A DNA stretch of 64,000 nt from Hyphomicrobium nitrativorans NL23 (GTDB lineage: Bacteria > Pseudomonadota > Alphaproteobacteria > Rhizobiales > Hyphomicrobiaceae): positions 826,501 through 890,500 of the forward strand of contig NC_022997.1 of the NCBI RefSeq assembly GCF_000503895.1, read 5' to 3'. This document shows positions 1-9,335 of the stretch, one piece after another. The position numbers were made by a program, and so were the translations under genes. Position 1 is the stretch's first letter. Each line of letters opens with the position of its first letter. Under the pieces are notes generated by a model. The model ran no database searches and was not told the DNA's origin. It worked only from the letters and a program-made list of their open reading frames with translations.

Positions 1-450
1 AACGGCTCGAGCCTCGTGATCGACGTCGGCGGGACGACCGAGCTTGCCGACGGGTTCCAGCCGCTTTCCACCAACTTCAACGGCAACAAGCCGAGTGCTG
101 TCGAGTACGTCGAGTTCTCGTCTGACGGCAAACTCTATGCGGTGTACGGCAGCGGCGCGCGGCAGGCGATCTATCAGATCCCGCTGGCGACGGTGGCGAG
201 TCCCGACAATCTTACGCCCGAAGCGGGCAACGTGTACTCGATTAGCGCGACGTCCGGCGGTTTGCAGCTCGGGTTCCCGGGCACCGGGGCGTTTGGCGAC
301 ATTCGTGCCTCGCAGCTCGAAAAATCGACCGTCGATACCGCGACGGAACTAACCACAATGATCGAATCGCAGTTCGCCTTCACGGCCAATTCCAAGGTGT
401 TCCAGACCGGCGGCGAACTCATGGACGTGCTCGTCAACCTCAAGCGCTAA
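1..450 (+). CDS. flgE: Flagellar hook protein FlgE, C-terminal part (5' end outside window)
   Basis: The reading frame is already open at base 1 and ends at the TAA at 448-450, giving the last 149 residues. FlgE polymerises into the flagellar hook outside the cell. The C-terminus has the family signature: a segment reading SQLEKSTVDTATELTTMIES followed by a helix with NSKVFQTGGELMDVLVNLKR, the D0 helix shared by hook, rod and hook-associated proteins. The upstream part of this segment (VEFSSDG-LYAVYGSG) matches the FlgE beta-rich domain rather than FlgG. flgK and flgL follow directly, the usual hook/hook-associated order. Only the N-terminal length is unknown. Confidence 0.93.
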   Translation, partial: NGSSLVIDVGGTTELADGFQPLSTNFNGNKPSAVEYVEFSSDGKLYAVYGSGARQAIYQIPLATVASPDNLTPEAGNVYSISATSGGLQLGFPGTGAFGDIRASQLEKSTVDTATELTTMIESQFAFTANSKVFQTGGELMDVLVNLKR

Positions 451-481
451 TGCGCCTGGGTTGAGGGAAGGGGTGTAGGCG

Positions 482-1948
482 ATGAGCCTCTCGGCAAGCT
501 TAAGCACCGCGAACTCGTCCCTCTTCGTGACTGGCGAACGCACGTCCATCGTCTCGCGGAACATCGCCAACGCGGATCGGCCCTTCTATTCGAAGAAGTC
601 GGTTTCGGTCGTGACCGTCCCCGGCTCCGGGGTCAAGTCGTCCCAGGTGATACGCGCGGAGCAGCCGGTGCTGTTCCGCAAGGTGTTGACGTCGAGCGCA
701 GCGGCGGCGACGCAGGGCGCGCGCCTCGACGCGCTCAATTTTCTCAACGGTACCATCAACGATGTCGAGCTGGGCGGGTCGCCGAGTGCGTTGATGAACA
801 GCTTTTCGAACGCGTTGCAGACCTTTTCCGCACAGCCGCACAGCAAGCTCGCGGCGGAGGCGGCCGTGCGCTCGGCGCGGGATCTCGCGGATGGTCTCAA
901 CGGGGCGGCAAGCATCATCCAGCAGGTGCGCAACGAATCCGAGACGGGCATTCAGGCGTCCGTCAATCGGGTGAACTCGCTGCTCGCGGATTTTAAGACC
1001 GTGAACGACACGATCGTGAAGGGCACGATCTCGGGGTCGGACGTCACGGACTATCTCGACCAGCGCGACGAGATCCTCGCGAACCTGTCTAACGAAATCG
1101 GTATACGCACCGTTGCTCGCGACAACAACGACATGGCGATTTACACGGACGGCGGGGTGACGCTGTTCGATCGATCGCCGCGATCTGTCGAGTTTCAGCG
1201 TACGCTCAATCTGACGCCGGGAGTTCCCGGCAACGCGGTTATTATCGACGGCGTTGCGGTGACGGGGGCGAACGCCACGATGCCGCTCCAGTCGGGCAGG
1301 CTCATTGGGCTCGTCGAGGCGCGCGACGACATCTCGCTGACCTATCAGGCGCAGCTCGACGAAATGGCGCGCGTTCTCATCACGGCGTTCGCGGAAAGCG
1401 ATCAGTCCGGTGGCGGCGGCCCCGACCAGACGGGTCTGTTCACGTGGCCCGGCTCGCCGGCCGTGCCTCCGGCCGGCACGCTGATTTCAGGGTTGTCCGG
1501 AAGCATCAGGGTCAATTCCGCGGTCGATCCGGATCTCGGCGGCGATGCCGTGCTGCTCAGGGACGGCGGCATCAATGGTGCCGATTACAGGTACAATGGA
1601 TTAGCCGAAGCGAGCTTTACCGACCGCATCGACGAGCTGATCGGCAATATGAGCGAGACGTATGCGTTCGATCCCGCGGCAAAGCTTGCGGCTGGAACGT
1701 CCGTCACCGGGTTTGCAGGCGCGTCTGCGGCCTGGCTGCAGGAAGCGCGCAAGGTGGCGGACGACGCCTATTCTTATCAGAGCACGCTGCTGCAACGATC
1801 GTACGAGTCGTTTTCCAATCTCACCGGCGTCAACCTTGAGGAGGAGCTGGCGCTGATGCTCGATCTCGAAAGATCGTTCCAAACTTCCTCCAAGCTGGTC
1901 GGCGTGATCGATACCATGTTCACGTCGCTCTTGGCGGCGATCAGGTAG
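482..1948 (+). CDS. flgK: Flagellar hook-associated protein 1 (hook-filament junction) FlgK
   Basis: 488 residues. FlgK is the first junction protein between hook and filament. The N-terminus carries the rod/hook-family motif SRNIANADRPFYSKK (about residues 26-40), and the C-terminus the matching D0 helix (GVNLEEELALMLDLERSFQ, then KLVGVIDTMF). The middle includes the conserved SGSDVTDYLDQRDEILANLS segment typical of FlgK. The start ATG has a purine-rich AGGGAAGGGG stretch about 10 bases upstream. It lies 31 bases after flgE and 8 bases before flgL, so the three are very probably one transcript. Confidence 0.95.
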   Translation: MSLSASLSTANSSLFVTGERTSIVSRNIANADRPFYSKKSVSVVTVPGSGVKSSQVIRAEQPVLFRKVLTSSAAAATQGARLDALNFLNGTINDVELGGSPSALMNSFSNALQTFSAQPHSKLAAEAAVRSARDLADGLNGAASIIQQVRNESETGIQASVNRVNSLLADFKTVNDTIVKGTISGSDVTDYLDQRDEILANLSNEIGIRTVARDNNDMAIYTDGGVTLFDRSPRSVEFQRTLNLTPGVPGNAVIIDGVAVTGANATMPLQSGRLIGLVEARDDISLTYQAQLDEMARVLITAFAESDQSGGGGPDQTGLFTWPGSPAVPPAGTLISGLSGSIRVNSAVDPDLGGDAVLLRDGGINGADYRYNGLAEASFTDRIDELIGNMSETYAFDPAAKLAAGTSVTGFAGASAAWLQEARKVADDAYSYQSTLLQRSYESFSNLTGVNLEEELALMLDLERSFQTSSKLVGVIDTMFTSLLAAIR

Positions 1949-1956
1949 GCTAGGCC

Positions 1957-2976
1957 ATGAAAACGACACCCGTCTCGACCATGGGCCTGATCAACGCGAC
2001 GCGCGAGTCGCGCATGAACCTTCAGTTCAAGATCGCCGAGGCGCAGAAGGAAGCGAACTCCGGGCGCTATGCGGACGTCGGGCTCAGCATCGGTTATCTG
2101 GCCGAGCGGACACTGTCTCTCCGCAACGAAATGGATCGTCTCAAGACATTCAAGGACACAAACTCGGTGGCCGCGTCCCGGCTCGAACTTAGCCAGGTGC
2201 AGCTCAACGCCATGGCCGACGCGGCAAGCAAGTTCGTGCAGACGTTGCAGGCCGCGCGCGCATCGCCTTCGAACTCCGGCGTTGCCGTGACCGACGCTAA
2301 GGCCAAGTTGACGTCATTGACGGCGTCGCTGAATACGGCGGTGAACGGCGCCTACATCTTCTCGGGCGTCAATACCGACGTGAGGCCGATGACCGATTAC
2401 CCCGGATCGGCGACGCAGACGAACCTGGCGCTGACCTTCGACGCGATGGGCGCACCGGAGAACATTACCGCGGCCGACATGAAGGCGTTTCTCGATGGCG
2501 CGTTCAACGATATGTTCATGGACGATAGCAACTGGTCCGATCTGTCGGATGCATCGGACCGGAACATCACCAGCCGAATTACGAACAACGAGCGGATTGC
2601 GACGGCGACAAACTCCAACGAGGAGCCCTTCCGTCTTCTCACTTCCGCCTATGCGATGATCGCCGATCTTCCGCTCAATGAGCTCAGCGAGGCCGCGTAT
2701 ATCACCGTCATCGATACGGCGATGGCGCTTGTCGGCCAGGCGGAAGGAGGGCTTACGGCGATCCGTGCCTCTCTCGGCACCTCGCAGGAGCGGATCAAAT
2801 CGGCAAACGACCGCATGGATGTGCAGATCGGACTTTTGAACGAGCACATCGTGGCCATTGAAGGTGTCGATCCGTACGAGGCGCAAGTCAAAGTGAACAC
2901 ACTGCTGACGCAGCTCGAAACGGCTTATGCGTTGACCGCGAAACTGCAGAATCTGAGCCTACTGAAATACATCTGA
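1957..2976 (+). CDS. flgL: Flagellar hook-associated protein 3 FlgL
   Basis: 339 residues, related to flagellin by its N- and C-terminal helices (LNTAVNGAYIFSGVNTDVRP near residue 127 is the typical FlgL 'YIFSG' motif). FlgL is the second hook-filament junction protein. It follows flgK by 8 bases and precedes flaF by 37 bases. The C-terminus (VNTLLTQLETAYALTAKLQNLSLLKYI) is the family D0 helix that packs against FlgK and flagellin. The position between flgK and flaF is the standard alphaproteobacterial order. Confidence 0.93.
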   Translation: MKTTPVSTMGLINATRESRMNLQFKIAEAQKEANSGRYADVGLSIGYLAERTLSLRNEMDRLKTFKDTNSVAASRLELSQVQLNAMADAASKFVQTLQAARASPSNSGVAVTDAKAKLTSLTASLNTAVNGAYIFSGVNTDVRPMTDYPGSATQTNLALTFDAMGAPENITAADMKAFLDGAFNDMFMDDSNWSDLSDASDRNITSRITNNERIATATNSNEEPFRLLTSAYAMIADLPLNELSEAAYITVIDTAMALVGQAEGGLTAIRASLGTSQERIKSANDRMDVQIGLLNEHIVAIEGVDPYEAQVKVNTLLTQLETAYALTAKLQNLSLLKYI

Positions 2977-3013
2977 GGCGTGTCGGGACACCTCCGGAGA
3001 CTTAGGATGCCCA

Positions 3014-3361
3014 ATGTATAAGATCGCCTACAACGAGGTTCTCGACGAATCCCCGAGGGAAGGGCGTCTTCAGGAACGCACCGCGCTCGAAAGATCCATT
3101 GCGATGTTGCAGGATGCCGAGCGCGCCGGCGCCGGATCGCGGGAGGCCATCGACGCCATCTTTTTCGTTCGCAAGCTGTGGGGGATCTTCATCGAGGATC
3201 TCGCCAGCTCCGAGAACGGTTTGCCGCAGAAGCTCAGAGCCGATCTGATTTCAGTGGGCTTATGGGTGATGCGCGAGAGCGAGGAAATCCGCCTCGGGCG
3301 CTCGTCGAATTTCGCCGGGCTGATCGACGTATCGCGCACCATTTCGGAGGGCCTGCAATGA
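3014..3361 (+). CDS. flaF: Flagellar biosynthesis regulator FlaF
   Basis: 115 residues. FlaF acts with FlbT to couple flagellin synthesis to assembly of the basal body in alphaproteobacteria (family knowledge, mainly Caulobacter and Brucella). The sequence has the family pattern: N-terminal YNEVLDESPREGRLQERTALERSIAML, then LWGIFIEDLASSENGLP and LISVGLWVMRESEEIRLGRSS. The stop codon overlaps the ATG of flbT (ATGA), so the two are translationally coupled. Located between flgL and flbT as usual. Confidence 0.93.
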   Translation: MYKIAYNEVLDESPREGRLQERTALERSIAMLQDAERAGAGSREAIDAIFFVRKLWGIFIEDLASSENGLPQKLRADLISVGLWVMRESEEIRLGRSSNFAGLIDVSRTISEGLQ

Positions 3362-3786
3362 GCGTTGCGACGCGTGTCACGCTGCGCCCGGGCGAACGGG
3401 TCTTCATCAACGGCGCGGTTCTGGCGTGGGATGGGCGGGGATCGTTCGATATCCTCAACGACGTGCCCTATCTCCTTGAGCACGAGATCCTTCACGCGCA
3501 GCAAACGGTCACGCCGCTCCGTCAGCTCTATTACATTCTCCAGACGATGGTGCTGGAGCCGGACGGCATGGAAACAACGCGCGAGATTTTTACTCAGACG
3601 ATGGACGCGCTTTCGGGCGCCTTTTCCAACGCAGAAATCCTGGCGGGTCTCGCGGCAATCCGGTGGCAGGTCGCGGAGGGCGCCGTTTTCCCGGCGCTCA
3701 AGATGTTGAGGACATTGGTACCCATCGAGGATCAGATCCTCGGCCGCAACAAGCATGCGGAACTCAGGATCGTGGAGGCAGGATAA
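3358..3786 (+). CDS. flbT: Flagellin synthesis repressor FlbT
   Basis: 142 residues beginning at the ATG that overlaps the flaF stop; a longer open frame exists upstream but lies inside flaF. FlbT binds flagellin mRNA and controls its translation/stability in alphaproteobacteria. The conserved family pattern is visible: LRPGERVFINGAVL near the start, then LLEHEILHAQQTVTPLRQLY and YYILQTMVLEP. The C-terminal half is helical (ALKMLRTLVPIEDQILG). The stop at 3784-3786 is immediately followed by the flgD ATG with no spacer, so regulation and hook-cap synthesis share a transcript. Confidence 0.93.
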   Translation: MSVATRVTLRPGERVFINGAVLAWDGRGSFDILNDVPYLLEHEILHAQQTVTPLRQLYYILQTMVLEPDGMETTREIFTQTMDALSGAFSNAEILAGLAAIRWQVAEGAVFPALKMLRTLVPIEDQILGRNKHAELRIVEAG

Positions 3787-4218
3787 ATGGACGTCACAAG
3801 CAGCACAGCAACCACAGGGACGCAGCAGAATACCGCGGCCCAGAGCACCGGCGCGTCGACGCTCGGTTACGACGCGTTTCTGAAGCTTCTTGTGGCACAG
3901 ATGCAGAATCAGGATCCGACAAAGCCGATGGATTCGACGGAGTTCGTGGCGCAGCTCGCGTCGTTTTCGGGCGTCGAGCAGAGTGTCAAGATCAACTCGA
4001 AGCTGGATGCGCTCATCACGTCGATCGGGCTCAATCAGGCCGACGCCTTGATCGGCAAATACGTCAGCAATTTCGACGGTTCGATCGCGGGCAAAGTGGT
4101 GGCCGTGCAAGCCTTCTCCGACGGCACCGTGGCCGAACTGGAAGACGGCCGGCATATCATGCTGGAATCGGGGATCAAGATTTCCGACACGCCTCCCAAG
4201 GAAGAGGCCGCCGCGTGA
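3787..4218 (+). CDS. flgD: Flagellar hook capping protein FlgD (short form)
   Basis: 143 residues. FlgD is the scaffold at the tip of the growing hook and is later replaced by FlgK. The N-terminal motif YDAFLKLLVAQMQNQDPTKP (residues 29-48) is the FlgD signature, followed by MDSTEFVAQLASFSGVEQS. The protein ends soon after an SH3-like strand region and lacks the long fibronectin-like second half of the enterobacterial protein, as is common in rhizobia. It abuts flbT and its last bases overlap the GTG start of fliQ. Confidence 0.94.
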   Translation: MDVTSSTATTGTQQNTAAQSTGASTLGYDAFLKLLVAQMQNQDPTKPMDSTEFVAQLASFSGVEQSVKINSKLDALITSIGLNQADALIGKYVSNFDGSIAGKVVAVQAFSDGTVAELEDGRHIMLESGIKISDTPPKEEAAA

Positions 4219-4481
4219 ATCCGGCCGATGCGCTCGACCTTAGCCAAGCGGCGATCTGGACAGTTCTGGTCGCCGCGTCTCCTGCCGTCGCTGCGGCGAT
4301 GGGGGTGGGCATTGCGATCGCACTTCTGCAGGCGCTGACGCAGATCCAGGAAATGACACTGACCTTCGTGCCGAAGATCGTCGTCATCCTGCTTGTGATG
4401 TCGCTCAGCGCGCCGTTCATGGGGTCGGTGATCTTCACGTTTGCCGAGCAGACATACGCGCGGATTCCCAACGGCTTTTAA
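4215..4481 (+). CDS. fliQ: Flagellar type III export apparatus protein FliQ
   Basis: 88 residues from a GTG start that overlaps the flgD stop (GTGA). FliQ is a two-helix membrane subunit of the FliPQR export gate. The length matches the family (about 88-89) and both hydrophobic helices are visible (IWTVLVAASPAVAAAMGVGI and KIVVILLVMSLSAPFMGSVI), separated by the conserved ALLQALTQIQEMTLTFVPK loop. The open frame runs much further upstream inside flbT and flgD, but that part does not resemble a protein. fliR and flhA of the same gate are downstream. Confidence 0.92.
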   Translation: MNPADALDLSQAAIWTVLVAASPAVAAAMGVGIAIALLQALTQIQEMTLTFVPKIVVILLVMSLSAPFMGSVIFTFAEQTYARIPNGF

Positions 4482-4671
4482 GGCGCTCCTGCAACCTCAT
4501 TCGCGGCAGGTGCTTGTCTTTCCGACGTTTTTTTGCGCCTCCCCCCTTGTGGTGACCTCCGCACAAGGTTGGTCGGCCAGTCTTGGCGCTTGAGTTCCGG
4601 GCTTTTGACGAGACCGATGATTCACGCTTCGGGCCGATAGGGCACGAAGCGATCATGGTCTAGGGGACAGC

Positions 4672-6759
4672 ATGGCCACGACAACCGCAATCGAAGGCGC
4701 GCCGAGCGGAAAAATCGGGCGCGACGTCTTCTTTGCGATGGGTATCGTCACAATTCTGACGGTGCTCTTTTTGCCGTTGCCGCCTGTGCTGGTCGACGTC
4801 GGGCTGGCATTTTCCATCGCGTTCGCCGTTCTCATTCTGATGGTGGCGCTGTGGATTCAGCGCCCTCTCGAATTCTCCGCCTTTCCGACCGTGCTTCTGA
4901 TTGCGACCATGCTGCGCCTCTCGCTCAGTGTGGCCACCACCCGTCTCATCCTTTCGGAAGGCGCGGACGGACCCATGGCGGCGGGACACGTGATCGCCGG
5001 CTTCGCGAATTTCGTCATGGCCGGCGACTTCGTCATCGGCGTGGTTGTTTTCGTGATCCTGATCACCGTGAACTTTCTCGTGATCACGAAGGGTGCGAGC
5101 CGCATCGCGGAGGTGGGCGCGAGGTTTGCGCTCGACGCCATCCCCGGCAAGCAGATGGCGATCGACGCCGATCTTTCGGCGGGAAACATCGACGAAAAGG
5201 AAGCAATGAGCCGGCGCCGGGAGCTGGAAGAAGAGAGCTCCTTCTTCGGCGCGATGGACGGTGCTTCGAAGTTCGTGCGCGGCGATGCGATTGCGGGCCT
5301 CATCATTACGGCGGTCACCGTGTTCGGCGGCATCATCATCGGCGTGACGCGCCATGACATGACGCTGGGCGCTGCGACCGATGCGTTCGTTCGCTTGTCG
5401 GTGGGCGACGGCCTCGTGACGCAGATCCCGGCTCTGATCATTTCGCTTGCGGCCGGTCTCCTGGTCTCCAAAGGCGGAACGCGGGGTTCCGCCGAATCGA
5501 CCGTGTTTACCCAGCTCGGCAACTATCCCCGCGCGCTTGGCGTCGCGGGTGCGACGCTGCTTGCGCTTGCGGTGGCGCCGGGCCTGCCGTTCCTGCCGTT
5601 TGCGATCATCTCGGGCGTGCTCATCTTCATCTCCGTTTCCATCCCGAAGAAGCTTGCGGAGGAGAAGGCCAAGGCGGACGCCATCGAGCAGGAGGCCGAG
5701 CGGCTTTCCATCGAGGAAGCGCGCCAATCGGTCAAGGAGCAGTTGAAGACGGCCGAGGTCGAGATCGCGCTTGGAAAGCAGCTTTCGTCGACGCTGCTTG
5801 CTTCACAGGGAGAGTTGGCTCATCGCGCCGGGCGGATGCGCCGGGCGTTCGCCAAGCAGTATGGTTTCGTCGTTCCGGAAATTCGCATCTCCGACGACAT
5901 CTCGATCCCCGGCAAGACTTACCAGATCAAGATCCACGGGACGGTGGTGGCTTCGGAGGAACTCCGCATCGGCGATGTTCTGGTCATCACCGGCGACGGG
6001 CCGATGCCCGACGTGCCAGGCGACGAGGCGCGCGAGCCGGCCTTCGGCATGAAGGCAATGTGGGTATCGGAAATGTTTGCGAATACGGTGAAGCGCGAGG
6101 GCTTCAATCCCGTCGATCCGATGTCGGTGATGCTGACGCATCTGCGCGAGGTGATCCGCGGGAACCTGTCGCAGCTTCTCTCGTACAAGGATATGCGCGC
6201 GCTCATCGATCGGCTGGAGCCCGAGTACAAGCGGCTTGTCGAGGAAATCATTCCGTCGCAGCTTTCCTACTCCGGTCTGCAGGCGGTGCTCAAGCTGCTG
6301 CTCTCCGAACGGATTTCGATCCGCAACCTGCATCTCATCCTCGAAAGCATCGCGGAAGTGGCGCCGCACGTCCGGCGCGCCGAGCAGCTCACCGAGCATG
6401 TCCGGATGCGGATGGCGCAGCAGATTTGCGGCGACCTCGCGGACAATGGCGTTCTCAAGGTTCTTCGCCTCGGCAACCGTTGGGATCTCGCATTTCACCA
6501 GAGCCTCAAGCGCGACGCCAAGGGCGAGGTGGTTGAATTCGATATCGACCCGAGGCTCATCGAGCAGTTCGGCGCCGAAGCCTCGAAGGTTATTCGCGGG
6601 CATCTCGATCAGGGACATCAGTTCGTTCTGGTTTCGGCGCCGGACGCGCGGCCCTATGTGCGGATGGTGACGGAGCGGCTGTTCCCGACGCTGCCGGTGC
6701 TGTCGCACCTTGAAATCGCGCGCGGCGTGCAAGTCAAATCGATGGGCACCATCTCGTGA
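4672..6759 (+). CDS. flhA: Flagellar export gate protein FlhA
   Basis: 695 residues. FlhA forms the nonameric ring of the flagellar type III export gate. The N-terminal half (to about residue 320) contains some eight hydrophobic segments and the FHIPEP-family segment around residues 140-160 ([20 protein letters not shown]). The cytoplasmic C-terminal half follows a charged linker ([20 protein letters not shown]) and ends near [20 protein letters not shown] 190-base gap separates it from fliQ and may carry a promoter; the TGGCGC-N5-TTCC at 4584-4598 is only a poor sigma-54 match. The stop overlaps the fliR start (GTGA). Confidence 0.95.
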   Translation: MATTTAIEGAPSGKIGRDVFFAMGIVTILTVLFLPLPPVLVDVGLAFSIAFAVLILMVALWIQRPLEFSAFPTVLLIATMLRLSLSVATTRLILSEGADGPMAAGHVIAGFANFVMAGDFVIGVVVFVILITVNFLVITKGASRIAEVGARFALDAIPGKQMAIDADLSAGNIDEKEAMSRRRELEEESSFFGAMDGASKFVRGDAIAGLIITAVTVFGGIIIGVTRHDMTLGAATDAFVRLSVGDGLVTQIPALIISLAAGLLVSKGGTRGSAESTVFTQLGNYPRALGVAGATLLALAVAPGLPFLPFAIISGVLIFISVSIPKKLAEEKAKADAIEQEAERLSIEEARQSVKEQLKTAEVEIALGKQLSSTLLASQGELAHRAGRMRRAFAKQYGFVVPEIRISDDISIPGKTYQIKIHGTVVASEELRIGDVLVITGDGPMPDVPGDEAREPAFGMKAMWVSEMFANTVKREGFNPVDPMSVMLTHLREVIRGNLSQLLSYKDMRALIDRLEPEYKRLVEEIIPSQLSYSGLQAVLKLLLSERISIRNLHLILESIAEVAPHVRRAEQLTEHVRMRMAQQICGDLADNGVLKVLRLGNRWDLAFHQSLKRDAKGEVVEFDIDPRLIEQFGAEASKVIRGHLDQGHQFVLVSAPDARPYVRMVTERLFPTLPVLSHLEIARGVQVKSMGTIS

Positions 6760-7514
6760 CGACGACGATTACGTCAGGAGCGGTTCTTCTGACGTTTGTG
6801 GTGTTCTGCAGGATTGCGGGTTGTCTCATGCTCATGCCGGGGTTCGGCAGTCCGCGGATCCCATTTCAGGTGCGGCTTTACATTGCCGTGTCGACGACGC
6901 TGGTCCTGGCGCCGCTGATCGTTCCCGTGTTCGAAGCCGATCTCGCGGACGCCGCGCCCCCTCAAATCCTTCAACTCATTGCATCCGAAACGCTGGTCGG
7001 GGCGACCATCGGCGTGATGATGCGGGTTTTCTTTTTGTCCCTCCAATTCATGGGAACAGCTGCGGCTATGCTTTCGGGCTTCGGCGGCATGCCGGACAAC
7101 GCTCTGGAAGAGAGCGAGCCGGCGCCGGCCGTGGCCAATATTCTGACCCTGACGGCGACCGTTCTTCTGTTCGCGACGGGGTTGCACATGGAGGTTCTGC
7201 GGGGTCTGGTGACATCCTATTCGGTGATTCCGGTCAGCGAGCTGTTCGATCCGAGGTTCGCGCTCGGAAAGATTACGGATGCGGCGTCGGATTCGTTTTT
7301 TCTGATCGCGCAGCTGACCGCGCCGTTTCTCGTCTTTTCGCTCATCGTCAACTTTCTATCCGGTATCCTGAATAAGATGACGCCGATGATCCCCGTGTAC
7401 TTCATCACCATGCCGTTCATGGTTGCGGGCGGGCTCTTCATTCTTTTCTTCACGTTCAGCGAGGCGCTGATGCTGTTCATTTCCGGGTTTCAGTCGTTTC
7501 TGGAAAACGGGTGA
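6756..7514 (+). CDS. fliR: Flagellar type III export apparatus protein FliR
   Basis: 252 residues starting at a GTG that overlaps the flhA stop. FliR is the third membrane component of the export gate with FliP and FliQ. About six hydrophobic helices are visible, with the conserved [20 protein letters not shown] region near residue 26 and the C-terminal [20 protein letters not shown] segment. The coupling to flhA and the FliJ-like gene only 6 bases downstream point to a single export operon. Confidence 0.94.
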   Translation: MTTTITSGAVLLTFVVFCRIAGCLMLMPGFGSPRIPFQVRLYIAVSTTLVLAPLIVPVFEADLADAAPPQILQLIASETLVGATIGVMMRVFFLSLQFMGTAAAMLSGFGGMPDNALEESEPAPAVANILTLTATVLLFATGLHMEVLRGLVTSYSVIPVSELFDPRFALGKITDAASDSFFLIAQLTAPFLVFSLIVNFLSGILNKMTPMIPVYFITMPFMVAGGLFILFFTFSEALMLFISGFQSFLENG

Positions 7515-7520
7515 GGGCGC

Positions 7521-7928
7521 ATGCGGGATCGGGTCAAGACCCTGAAACGGGTGCTTCAAGTCCAGAAGAAGCTTCATGCGCTCGAAGAGCTCAAGTATGT
7601 GCGCCTCAAGCAGAAGGTGCAGCAGTGCCAGGACGATCAGCGCGACCTTACGAATTCGCTTTCGAGTGAAGATGCGCTGCACGGGTTGTTTTTGGACATG
7701 ACCGTGCGGCGTGTTCAGGCGCTACGGCTGGAGGAGGCGCGGCTTGCTCCACTGATCGAAGCGCAGCAGCGCGTGCTGAGCGAGCATGGCGCGCGCCTCA
7801 GCAACTCGGAACGGCTCTCGGCCGAGCTTGGCGAGGAATTGAAGCGGACCGACGAACGGCTGGAACTCGAACGCCTCTTGGAGGCAGGTTTTGCGCAGAG
7901 CGGCGCAAGCTCCGAGCAAGACCGCTGA
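7521..7928 (+). CDS. Coiled-coil protein, probable FliJ-like export component
   Basis: 135 residues, almost entirely charged helix with heptad-like leucines (VLQVQKKLHALEELKYVRLK and LEEARLAPLIEAQQRVLSE), no signal peptide and no membrane segment. Size, coiled-coil nature and position right after fliR fit FliJ, the small soluble protein that links the FliI ATPase to FlhA. FliJ proteins diverge strongly, so the identity rests on architecture and neighbourhood rather than on a motif. The fliI gene lies further on in a separate reverse operon. Alternative: an unrelated export chaperone. Confidence 0.6.
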   Translation: MRDRVKTLKRVLQVQKKLHALEELKYVRLKQKVQQCQDDQRDLTNSLSSEDALHGLFLDMTVRRVQALRLEEARLAPLIEAQQRVLSEHGARLSNSERLSAELGEELKRTDERLELERLLEAGFAQSGASSEQDR

Positions 7929-7971
7929 GTCATCCTCAGGGCTCAAATTGTTGCGCCTCGGAGGCATGTTT

Positions 7972-8373
7972 TTGAGCGCAGACCTTCCGATCCGACCCCT
8001 TACCGACGCGTCTTCGAGCGTGGAGACGGCGCTTAAAGCGCGTGCGGGCCGCGTGCGTAACGCGCCGGATGCGGCGCAGAAGTTCGAATCCTTCGTGCTC
8101 CAGACGTTCATTCAGGAGATGATGCCGAAGGAAGCCGAAGGCGTTTTCGGCTCGGGCGTGGCGGGGGATTTCTGGCGATCCATGATGGCCGAGAAGATGG
8201 CCGAGCAGGTTGCGGAACGCGGAGCGCTCGGAATCGCGGATCTCGTGAGGACTGGCGGTGCGGCGCCCGCGCGAACACCGGCGTCCGTGTCTCTCGACGT
8301 GCTGAACCATCTTTCCACACTCGATGCGGCGGCGTTCGCGTCGCCTGACGATGAGCCCAAGTCCGGAGCGTAA
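7972..8373 (+). CDS. flgJ: FlgJ-type rod-binding protein (no muramidase domain)
   Basis: About 133 residues. The segment FESFVLQTFIQEMMPKEAEG through GDFWRSMMAEKMAEQVAERG and ALGIADLV is the Rod-binding domain of FlgJ, which caps and scaffolds the periplasmic rod. There is no peptidoglycan hydrolase half, as in many alphaproteobacteria. Start choice is uncertain: the TTG at 7972 has GGAGG seven bases upstream, the ATG at 7966 sits too close to that GGAGG, and a TTG at 7891 (GGAGG six bases upstream, overlapping the previous gene) would add 27 residues. The GH24 lysozyme at 34730 could supply the missing hydrolase. Confidence 0.85.
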   Translation: MSADLPIRPLTDASSSVETALKARAGRVRNAPDAAQKFESFVLQTFIQEMMPKEAEGVFGSGVAGDFWRSMMAEKMAEQVAERGALGIADLVRTGGAAPARTPASVSLDVLNHLSTLDAAAFASPDDEPKSGA

Positions 8374-8378
8374 AACCC

Positions 8379-8840
8379 ATGCTGCAGCGTCCTGCCGATC
8401 CCGCACAAAACTATTCGACGGCGACCCAGGCATCGCCGTCTCTTCCTCCCGCCTCCATGGCGGGGCTTCCGGTTGGCGGCTCCGCGCCGATCTCGATGCT
8501 CGAAATCGCGATCCAGCGGCTTGAGGAGATCGTCGATCAGGAGACGAAGGCGCTGAAGCAGCGGGAGACGATCGATCTCAAGGGCTTCAACGACCGCAAG
8601 AGCCAGGCGCTTCTGGAGCTGACCCGCTGGATGCGCAATATATCGGGCGTGGAGGCCAACCCTCAGATTGCCGCTCGCATCGGCGCGCTCAAGGAGAAGC
8701 TCCTGGTCAATCAGGCCGTGCTCAAGCTGCACCTTGAAGCCGTGCGTGAGATTTCCGCGTCCATGGCCGACGCGATCCGGCAGTCCGAATCCGACGGGAC
8801 GTACACGCAGGCAATCTCTTCCGCCTACAGGCAGCTATGA
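8379..8840 (+). CDS. flgN: FlgN-like flagellar chaperone
   Basis: 153 residues. FlgN is the cytoplasmic chaperone for hook-associated proteins FlgK and FlgL. The central helix (IAIQRLEEIVDQETKALKQR and LKGFNDRKSQALLELTRWM) and the C-terminal helix ending in an SDGTYT turn have the spacing seen in FlgN-family proteins of rhizobia. The first 35 residues are Ser/Pro-rich and probably disordered. Its stop overlaps the start of the next gene (ATGA). The assignment rests on the helical pattern plus context; divergence in this family is high. Confidence 0.7.
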   Translation: MLQRPADPAQNYSTATQASPSLPPASMAGLPVGGSAPISMLEIAIQRLEEIVDQETKALKQRETIDLKGFNDRKSQALLELTRWMRNISGVEANPQIAARIGALKEKLLVNQAVLKLHLEAVREISASMADAIRQSESDGTYTQAISSAYRQL

Positions 8841-9286
8841 TCAAGCTTCTCGCCACAGGCCTGTGGGCGTCCGTCGTGACGCTCGGCGCCGTGTTCGGCG
8901 TGCTGGAATGGCAGAAGAATGCCCAGACAGGTGACGGCGCGCAGGCCGAGCTGAAGATCGAGGAATACCGGACGAAGGCCATCAACGTGCCGATCATCGG
9001 CAACGGGGCCATTCAGGGCTATATGGTGGCGCAGTTCGTGTTCACGGTCGACGTCACGGCGATGCGCAAGCTCGCAATCGATCCCGAAATTTACGTTTTG
9101 GACGAGGCGTTCAAGACTATCTACGCGGGCGAGCAGATCAATTTTCAGAACATGAAGAAGCAGGATCTGCCGGCACTTGCGAAAGCGCTTGCCGACAATG
9201 TGAACGGCCGGCTCGGATTACCCATCGTGCAGGAAGTGCTGATCGACCAGCTTTCCTACATCCCGAAGAACGAGATGCGGGGATAA
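8837..9286 (+). CDS. Membrane-anchored protein of unknown function in flagellar operon
   Basis: 149 residues. One N-terminal hydrophobic helix (residues 3-22, LLATGLWASVVTLGAVFGVL) anchors a periplasmic domain that ends in IVQEVLIDQLSYIPKNEMRG. The topology resembles FliL (single anchor plus a small alpha/beta domain), and the protein is translationally coupled to the FlgN-like gene, but I cannot match it to FliL by motif and a separate fliL exists at 22355. It is the last gene of the operon starting at flhA and converges on fliI. A role at the motor or rod in the periplasm is an inference from topology and position. Confidence 0.8.
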   Translation: MIKLLATGLWASVVTLGAVFGVLEWQKNAQTGDGAQAELKIEEYRTKAINVPIIGNGAIQGYMVAQFVFTVDVTAMRKLAIDPEIYVLDEAFKTIYAGEQINFQNMKKQDLPALAKALADNVNGRLGLPIVQEVLIDQLSYIPKNEMRG

Positions 9287-9335
9287 TCGCCCACGTAAGC
9301 TGGGCCGCGATCTCTCCTGAAAAATCTAGACGGTT

